From assembly GCA_016490735.1 (NCBI GenBank), contig JAEMWC010000619.1, positions 372,001 through 436,000 on the forward strand: 64,000 nucleotides of DNA, given 5' to 3'. The number at the start of each line of letters is the position of its first letter. The first letter of the stretch is position 1. The notes below the pieces were generated by a model. That model worked only from the letters and a program-made list of their open reading frames with translations, did not search any database and was not told the DNA's origin. A program made the translations under genes and the position numbers. This stretch comes from Pachyseris speciosa. Lineage: Eukaryota; Cnidaria; Anthozoa; Scleractinia; Pachyseridae. Positions 57,311 through 64,000 of the stretch are shown piece after piece.

Positions 57311-57892
57311 TCATGAGAGCGTGATTGCCCTCAAACATCTCAATACCGCCCCCCTCACACTGCGGAATAGTTTGTACTGCCCTAATGCATTTAAATGAAC
57401 ACTGTCGCGGGCGAGGAAGCGCGTTTGGCAATTCCAAAACCCACGATGACGCCAATATACGACATAGGGGAGTGGTTCTAAGACTACCTTTAAATACTGA
57501 GTTAAAACATTGACCTGTCTATTAAATGAAGGAGCGTTCTCACGATAAATAGTCTGACAGACACAAATAAATTTAACACCGTAAGACTCGAACAGCAACC
57601 GAGTGAGCTCCTCGATCGCTGAACCAGTCTCAGCGGCAGAAAGGGAAGTCAAGTCGTTGGTTCCTAGCTGTAAAATTACGACCTCGGGGGCTGAAACGAC
57701 TCAACAACTCCTAGGTCATATTTGATAGTCTTAGCGACCGTTCTTCCCCCAATCCCCTGCCATCTTATGTCGACATCATGACCCAACTGAAAATCGTTCA
57801 GGAAAGCAAGGCTGTAATTGGCAGTAAATAAGAAACGACTTCAAGCGGTGGATAAAAGAATGCCCGAGAATTAAGACACGAGTTTGCGCCAT
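57311..57892 (-). pseudogene. SGNH-hydrolase-like ORF, frameshifted
   Basis: Minus-strand pieces in order: MAQTRVLILGHSFIHRLKSF (block I position, GHS in place of GDS), LNDFQLGHDVDIRWQGIGGR, VVILQLGTNDLTSL (block III GTND), and DSVHLNALGQYKL (block V, D-x-x-H), ending at a stop at 57313-57311. At least two frameshifts divide them. The fold assignment rests on these blocks. Such small single-exon esterase ORFs are often multicopy in invertebrates and can belong to transposable elements; which applies here is unknown. Confidence 0.6.
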
Positions 57893-58286
57893 TAGGAAAA
57901 GGACTCGAGACCGATGCGTGTTGTCGAAAAAGTCAAAGAGAATCAAGGATATGAAGAAAATGAAAAATATTAAAAGTGATAACTTTCCTAAGAAACTTGT
58001 CTCTTGATGTGATCACTCTGATGGCAAGGGAAGGAAGGACACACCTAACTAGGAACCTTGCCTATAAACCTTGCCTGAACCACCCTAAAGTCTCATTGGT
58101 AATAGTTGACGCAATCTTCGTACGTACATGATCAGAATGACTCAACGAGTTATCACGTGGGCATCATGTCGCGACATAAATGACATTATGGGTGGCCATA
58201 ATGTTTGCTTATTCGTTAGCATTGTGTCCCAATTTTCAGTTGCTTTTCCCTTAGACCGATCGATTTGAGCAGCCACGTTGTACATG

Positions 58287-58410
58287 TGACTATTATAAGG
58301 ACTCTTTTTACCCTAGGACAATTGCAAAGTGGAACAATCTTTCACCGGAAACCATAGCAGCTACTTCGTTACCTTCATTTAGGCTATCGCTTTGTAACAT
58401 TATTGACTAG
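58287..58410 (+). pseudogene. LINE reverse transcriptase C-terminal remnant
   Basis: The plus frame reads CDYYKDSFYPRTIAKWNNLS, then LPSFRLSLCNIID and stop. The F-x-x-R-T-I-x-x-W-N-x-L block is typical of the C-terminus of CR1/L2-type LINE proteins. Confidence 0.6.
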
Positions 58411-58901
58411 TGTTTTTTAATCGGTTTTTATTGCTGTCATTTTTATTATTTAAAGCAGTCTGCAATACTCTGTTATGAGTGAAGACTTACTCAGGGTAAA
58501 TATAAATATATAATATAGACCAAGAGATGTGTTTTAAAACGAAGATAGCTCACAAAAAGCCCTCAAACGAATTACTAAAATACTGAAGTATTGTGTTTAA
58601 ACGTTTTCGCTGTTTCCCCCCATTTTAATTATAAAACCTCTAAACCCCGTATCAGTTATTTCTGCAGCTCATATGATGATCCTGCGGTTTACACGGATTT
58701 AAAATAGTTAGTGCGACGACACGAACCTTTTCCCCCAGTCTGGATGAATCTAAAATATCAATTATCAATTACATTTTTTACCTCCGTCGGCTCTAGGAGC
58801 CGTTCATGGGCTCCTAACGTTTCTTAGCCACCAGTAAATATTTCAGTAAGTAAGTCAGCAATTAGCTGAAAACAAAGTTGCATTTCTTGTTGAAGTTAAA
58901 G

Positions 58902-59848
58902 TACCCTGCGAGCAGATCCCCTTCGATCTTCCTAGATAAGTCGGGAAGAGGAAGGAACCTCTACCAGCCGCCTCGACTTTCCTTGTTGAGCATGCGTCAA
59001 ATTCAAATGTAACCGACGCTTTCATTAGCAATTAACTATTAATATTTTCTCGCGAGGTTCTTGCACGGCAAAATAGTCTCAACGATTCGTTGCAAAAAAG
59101 CGAAGTATTTCCAGTTTTAATCCAGGCGATTCTTTTAGGGAATCGTCTCGTATTTTAGGTTCTTCTAAGACGCCAGGGAAAAAGGTGACGAAAAAACATG
59201 AACTGCAGGAAAAGATTCGGTGTTTTTGTTGTGCGGTATGTCGGCACGGAACGATGTACATTTGAAGTGAAACATCGCACTGGCCTTCGAGATAAGTTAC
59301 AGAACATCTTAGAGGAAAATTTTGACTTAACTGTTCAGTCATGTGGTGTCTGTAGACCATGTGGCCGGCAAACGGAATCGTTGGATAAAAGGAATAGTGT
59401 GATCATTCAACAAATTACTGAAGCGAGCTCCGTTCAAAATACTCTTCAGTGACTCTTTGTCCTGTCGCAAGACGATCAATGTAAAGCGACTCACAAAACC
59501 AAGCCCATCGCCCAAAGCTTATAAGAAAATCCGCTCGGATCTTTCATCGCTGTTGTCGTCTGCCTGTAAAGATGACGAGTTGAGATTTTACGGATTTCGA
59601 CAGAGAAACGAATATCATTTTGTCAGTAGACGAGTGTAAACAATGAACCGCGGGCACCTATTTAGTCAGTAATTTCTAGCAAGGCGCATGCGTTTTGGGC
59701 CAAAACCGGTCTGACTGGTTTCTAACCGGACTGACTTATCCACTTCGGTGGATGAACGACACATCAAAGAAAGTTGAGGCGGCTGGCAGAGGTTCCTCCC
59801 TCTCCCCGACTTATCTAGGAAGATCGAAGGGCCTCTGCTCGCAGGGTA
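58902..59848 (+). mobile_element. Pack-MULE-like element carrying a coding fragment
   Basis: TIRs of about 90 bp: left TACCCTGCGAGCAGATCCCC onward, right inverse TACCCTGCGAGCAGAGGCCC, pairing through CTTCGATCTTCCTAGATAAG, CCTCTNCCAGCCGCCTC. An exact 9-bp direct duplication AAGTTAAAG flanks it (58893-58901, 59849-59857). Inside is a cysteine-rich coding-like stretch rather than transposase. Long TIRs, 9-bp duplication and a gene fragment are the hallmarks of Pack-MULEs. Confidence 0.8.
59160..59639 (+). pseudogene. Cysteine-rich (zinc-finger-like) coding fragment inside the TIR element
   Basis: KKHELQEKIRCFCCAVCR in one frame, FEVKHRTGLRDKLQNILEEN and SCGVCRPCGRQTESLDKR in the next, then SCRKTINVKRLTKPSPSPKA and KKIRSDLSSLL in a third. 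Two CxxC-type pairs around a FEVKHRTGL core suggest a ZAD-like or related zinc-binding N-terminal domain; this is a guess from cysteine spacing. Frameshifts make it non-functional as read. A TTTTAG at its start could be a captured splice acceptor. Confidence 0.5.
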
Positions 59849-60294
59849 AAGTTAAAGGGTCTCGGTCAAGATATTTTGGGTCATTATTGGAGACATAAAA
59901 AATGCATTTAAATAATGGCAAAACAGTGAAATAACAATTTGTCAGTGAAGATAAGCAACATAGAGACAAGAATAAATGCAAATATGGCGAGGATGGTTAA
60001 CTATGGAGAAGATTGAAACGGATGGATTACAGATGACCATTTTTGAAAAACTGAGGCTAAACTTTTCAAAATCCAAAGACCGTGACGAAGCTCCTTTAAC
60101 GTTTAGACGTTGTTCGTAGCGAGTAATTACAATACAATACTTTAATTACGGAAGTATACTCAAATGGAACTTCAAGACAATCAGTTGCTGGTTTCACCAT
60201 GCACATCACGATATTCTTAACAAAGGTCTGAGCCGTCCCTAACAACCTCAGTTGATGAGGTAAAGTTATTAACCTTTTAAATCGTCTTAACTTA

Positions 60295-61059
60295 TTACTC
60301 CCAAGCATAACTTGGAGCCTGCATAAAAATCACTGCTGTGGAGATTGCTAAGATAAACAAAAACAACCAAAGAAAGAATTTGTCGATGATGGCGGCAATG
60401 AGTTGCCATTCCTCCTTCATAAATTCACCCCTCTCCTGATCCTGGATGTACCGCACCATCTCAGCTACGTCCCTAGAGATCTGTCCCTGGGTCTCCAGCA
60501 TACTCCTGGTCACATGATCGGTATACACTTCTTCATCCGCCGCGGGTTTAGTGTTCGTGACGTTAGGCTGCGAATCGACGTCGTTTAGATTGATCCTCGA
60601 ATGTGTGTGGCTGTGCAAGTGACCGTGTGTATGGTAAAGGAAACCGTCCTTGAAGGCGCCGCCTAGATTGTCGTACATTGGCGGCATGCTGTAGCGGTTA
60701 TTTTGAACTTGCTTGAAACGCAGGAGATTCAAATGTGGATGGAGATCTCCTGGCAAGGTCGGTTCAGAGTTCTTTAAGTGAAGGTGCTGCGAAGATGGCA
60801 TCTGCACAGCAGAAACATTCGGAATCTTTCTGTGGACAACAGGTTCAGGTTCCAAGTTTTCGTTTTCATCTGCTGTGGGCTTTGACTGAGGGGACTCTTT
60901 AGGGTCTATACCATGGAGTATTTTTCTCACAGGTACTCTGACAAGACGAGCCATCCAGACCAACACGACGTGACGTACCCAGTTCGGAACGGGTGTGTGA
61001 GATGGATTGTTGAAATAGCACCTCAAAACCAGGCAGGTTGCTACAAGTGCGAGAGCCAC
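60295..61059 (-). CDS. Gene D last exon: end of M3, His-rich loop, M4, stop
   Basis: 765 nt from [16 protein letters not shown] (acceptor GTTAG) to stop. The loop carries [13 protein letters not shown], with seven His in 13 residues, then a pre-M4 segment [18 protein letters not shown] and M4. Confidence 0.9.
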   Translation of the reverse strand: MALALVATCLVLRCYFNNPSHTPVPNWVRHVVLVWMARLVRVPVRKILHGIDPKESPQSKPTADENENLEPEPVVHRKIPNVSAVQMPSSQHLHLKNSEPTLPGDLHPHLNLLRFKQVQNNRYSMPPMYDNLGGAFKDGFLYHTHGHLHSHTHSRINLNDVDSQPNVTNTKPAADEEVYTDHVTRSMLETQGQISRDVAEMVRYIQDQERGEFMKEEWQLIAAIIDKFFLWLFLFILAISTAVIFMQAPSYAWE

Positions 61060-62585
61060 CTAACAGAAATACAAGAGAGAAATTAGATCATATTTTACAG
61101 CACCATTGTTACAAACAAGGTTAATGTTTACCAAACTATAACGTAAGCCATACTCTGTTAACAACCGTTATTGCTTGTATTTTATTGTTTTAATGTGTTT
61201 AGTTGAATCTTGTTGTTGTTGTTGTTTTTTAATGAATGTTTTAGCACTTAAAAGACTGATAGCAACCTAACGATTACGGCAACAAAGAAAATTTACATTT
61301 TGTCCCCATTTCCTGGTATTAGTGCTATACTTAATGAGTTGGATACAAAAACGCTTACTTGATCTTTGCGTTGCAGTTATCTTCTTGTTGTTTTTGTATC
61401 CTAATCCCGATTTTAAGAAAGTGGCATTTGAAATATTACAAGACGATAAAATATTCTCTACTTGCCTCAAACACGCTACCATAGAAGTAGACCGAGATGA
61501 GAGGCACGGTCTCAGACGTGGCGGGGATTATTTCCACGACCAATAACATAAAGACCGTCAAAGCCAGAAGATTCGTGATGACAAGTGTAAGACGCTCTCC
61601 AGACTCCGGCGGTAAGTAAAACGATAGGAGAGTCAGAGCTGTCAAAAAAGAACAAAAAAAGTCTATAAATAGACTGAGTCTCGAACACAGCCCTCGCGGG
61701 GATAGATCAGCACGCGGTGGCCACATTTCGATGAGCAACATTAATGCTCACCAAAAGGAATGTTGTCCCTGGGGACGAGGCTGCCTATTTGTAGGTAAGC
61801 CGAGGACGGTAGGACTCTTATGATGTGGGGAATGATCCAGAGGGTTAAAAGGGTGTCTCCTGGTAAGGATGTGTAATCATTTAATGGACAGAGGTAAGTG
61901 GGTGTCCATGACGGACAGCTACACTCAACAGTGAATGGAGTAAGCTAGACAGTTACTGGTTGTTCAATAATCGACAAAAGTTAATCGAGGTTTTTCTCCG
62001 GCGTTGAGAATGCTTTGTAAACTTAAACTAAAGACAATCAAAGAGAAGCCTAACACAAAACTAAAGGCCAAATTCGTTTTGTCAGTATTTTTTGTTAGTG
62101 TGATCAAACTGCGATCGAAGTCCACATTAATCTGATCGTGCTTTGAGCTGAGCCCTGGATGATTTCCCTACCAATGACAGGGTAGAAACGCAAACAAAGC
62201 TTAGTGTGATTCCATAGACTATCAATTGAGACTGTCAACTCGCACTCACTGTAATAAGACACAAATAAGTATTCAATTATAAAACAAGTGCTTCCGCTCT
62301 GGAAAATTCTAGCAGACCTGATATTAGAAAACAGGGGGCGATCAAATTGACGAAGTAAAACATATGCCGCCTCCGTAGGTCCATTGTGTAGGTGATGTCA
62401 GGGTATGGCTCCGGGCAGCACGCGTAAATAAGCTCATTTCGAGTGCAAGGCATGGTGGTGAGGTCCCACTCTCCATGCCGAATAAACTTTTTGATGTCTC
62501 CGGTGCATTTGTTAGCCTCCATCTCGGGAACAAGATCAAGTCTTAAACCATCGTAAGTCCATGAACCAAACTTCATGCGACACGT
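60295..62585 (-). CDS. Gene D: nAChR-type Cys-loop receptor subunit, 5' part off window
   Basis: Nicotinic-family channel subunit; only the last three exons are in view (minus): 62318-62585, 61466-61638, 60295-61059. The first begins Thr-Cys, the closing half of the Cys-loop, so signal peptide and most of the ligand-binding domain lie beyond 64000. Seen: GSWTYDG, vicinal cysteines [14 protein letters not shown] (alpha-type), M1 ([14 protein letters not shown]), M2 with Glu at -1' and Leu at 9', M3, a long loop with a His-rich patch, and M4 ([18 protein letters not shown]) ending SYAWE. The intron between M3 halves uses a GC donor. A variant poly(A) signal ATTAAA is possible at 60146-60141. 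Tail-to-tail with gene C, whose stop is 3.9 kb away. Confidence 0.91.
61466..61638 (-). CDS. Gene D exon with M2 and M3
   Basis: 173 nt, the same length as in B and C. Encodes [20 protein letters not shown] and M3, ending VFE. The donor is GAG|GCAAGT, a GC-AG intron. Confidence 0.9.
61800..62270. other. Gene D intron between M1 and M2 exons
   Basis: No repeat or ORF of note; an ordinary intron. Confidence 0.5.
62318..62585 (-). CDS. Gene D exon with end of Cys-loop through M1
   Basis: 268 nt, acceptor CTTTCAG and donor G|GTCTGC (a weak donor), phase 1. It is 12 bases longer than the gene C counterpart, in the [10 protein letters not shown] stretch after GSWTYDG, which adds a non-canonical cysteine. 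Confidence 0.88.
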
Positions 62586-63190
62586 CTGAAAGAAAATGTA
62601 GGTGTTGGTGTTCAATAATTAAAGAGTTAAGACATTGAGTGTAGCTGAATTTCCATGAAATAAGAGGGCTCTTAACAGGGAGAGAACAGAGCAAAAAAGA
62701 TCTTTTTTCTCGCGCTGCTAGCTTAAGCTAATAAGTGTCTTTTTAAACTGAACTTCTAAGGAAGCTATGTTGAGACTGTACGAAGGAGGTGGACGAGGTG
62801 TACAGTGACATCTCGAAGTGTATGGACTTTGGACGCCTATGTTTTGTATTTGTATTTGTTTGTTTGTTATAATTATGTTGGCAAAACTACCAATTGATTT
62901 TATTTTATTTATTTTATTTTATTTTATTTTATTTTATTAGCTTGGCCATATGCAGGGTAACCACAACAGTTCGTAGCCAATTACTATGGGCCCATTTATA
63001 AAATTGCAATAAAATACATTATTTGCTTTCAAATAAAATTTTATGCGACAATTTAACCATTATCATTTAATAGTTTCTTTGAACCGTAGAGAGAGGTTGG
63101 GAACTAGGAATTGAGGGTACTGATTTGAATTTTGAATCAAGATGGCGTCTGCAACTAATGTCGTCTTCAACTCATGTCGTAATTTTGTAT
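62586..63190. other. Gene D intron, unassigned
   Basis: No upstream gene D exon found. Contains an (ATTTT)n microsatellite at 62897-62938. Confidence 0.45.
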
Positions 63191-63192
63191 AG

Positions 63193-63690
63193 GCGTTATC
63201 ACGGTTTCAGACGCCATCTTGGCGGGTAGGCAAATGGAACACAATTCACAGTCCGTTGTCAAAAAAATTTCGTGAAGTGCCTCTTTCTTAGCAAAAAGTA
63301 TGTTGCTAGTTAATAGTACTAGGCAAAGGGTTTCACTGACAAAATGTAAGGGGTTTAGCCTTGCCAGAAAACGTTCTCTGGGGTTTTGAATTTTCCATAC
63401 ATTCGTCTGTTATTTTTTCCCGGGAATTTTTCAGCCCGCGGCAAAACATAACAGACGAATGTATGGAAAAATTCAAAAAGCCAGAGAATTTTTTCTGGTA
63501 TGGCTAAATCCCTCAAATTTTGCCAGTGGAACCCTTTGCCTAGTACTATTAATTAGCAATATATTTTTTGCTGAGAAACAGGCGCTTCACGCATTTTTTT
63601 TTTTTTTTTGACAACGGAACTGCATACAAACACTGTAATTTGTATTCTCTTTGCCTACCCGCCAAGATGGCGGCTGAAACCGTCTATTGT
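63193..63690. mobile_element. 500-bp foldback element
   Basis: The outer arms GGTTTCAGACGCCATCTTGGCGGGTAGGC-type sequence at left and CCGCCAAGATGGCGGCTGAAACC-type at right are inverted. Pairing continues inward via TAGTACTA-GGCAAAGGGTT and ends at a ACAGACGAATGTATGGAAAA hairpin centred near 63420-63440. No ORF. Confidence 0.75.
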
Positions 63691-64000
63691 CGTATAATGG
63701 ATGTCGCGTTTTTGGTCACGTCGACACACCAAAATTTTTCATCGACCCTCCTCCTCCCCACTTCTGCCTCTCTTTTGTTGTATGGTGTATTTATTTTCTC
63801 TCGCGGTTGATTGCCCTCACCTTCGCAGGCAATACATATTTAAATGTAATTTTTGTGACCACATCTGTATTGGGTATTTAGATTTTAATAAACCGGCTAT
63901 GTGTTGAATTTCACATAGCCATTTTTTCTCCATCATCTTGTTTGTATTGCCATTGCGAACAGAGCACAGCACATATTTCATTCTGATTACGATCTGCTAT
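63691..64000. other. Right edge, nothing assigned
   Basis: No receptor exon, repeat copy or domain recognised before the window ends; presumably gene D intron. Confidence 0.35.

Noticed and set aside
62586..64000. Searched for the gene D Cys-loop and N-terminal exons
   Set aside because: No WLAP or WxPDxxLYN reading found on the minus strand; they lie beyond the right edge.

Overview
The window is animal nuclear DNA, AT-rich, with intron-split genes and dense transposable-element debris. Four nicotinic acetylcholine receptor (nAChR)-type Cys-loop receptor genes lie together, all sharing one exon plan. Penelope-like, Ty3/Gypsy and LINE pieces, tRNA-derived SINEs and many palindromic MITEs fill the introns and gaps. 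Expanded nAChR families with this repeat mix suggest an anthozoan cnidarian (stony coral or sea anemone). The species cannot be named from the sequence alone.

Layout. Gene A (minus, exons 4585 down to 1128) has its signal peptide and ligand-binding domain through M1; its 3' part lies left of base 1. 4586-15919 is intergenic: a retroelement remnant split by a TTAA-type MITE, a SINE, several MITE copies and a large palindrome carrying hammerhead-ribozyme-like motifs. Gene B (minus, 29044 to 15920) is complete, seven coding exons, 547 residues. 29045-38495 separates the divergently oriented genes B and C. It holds a 1.8 kb element with long terminal inverted repeats (TIRs) and a 9-bp target duplication, itself invaded by a second TIR element. 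Gene C (plus, 38496 to 56427) is complete, eight coding exons, 564 residues. Its introns carry a MITE broken by a Gypsy element and a SINE, a Penelope-like element in inverted arrangement, and many simple repeats. 56428-60294 contains a broken SGNH-hydrolase ORF, a LINE tail and a 947-bp Pack-MULE-like element carrying a coding fragment. Gene D (minus, 62585 to 60295) has M1 to stop; its 5' exons lie right of base 64000.

The receptor subunits would form pentameric cation channels in the plasma membrane. All four have the 13-residue Cys-loop and the vicinal cysteine pair of alpha-type (agonist-binding) subunits. The three with M2 in view have Glu before M2 and Leu at the 9' gate position, which predicts cation selectivity. 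Exon junctions were set by eye from GT/GC-AG sites, reading-frame continuity and agreement among the four paralogs. No alignment, RNA or database search was available.
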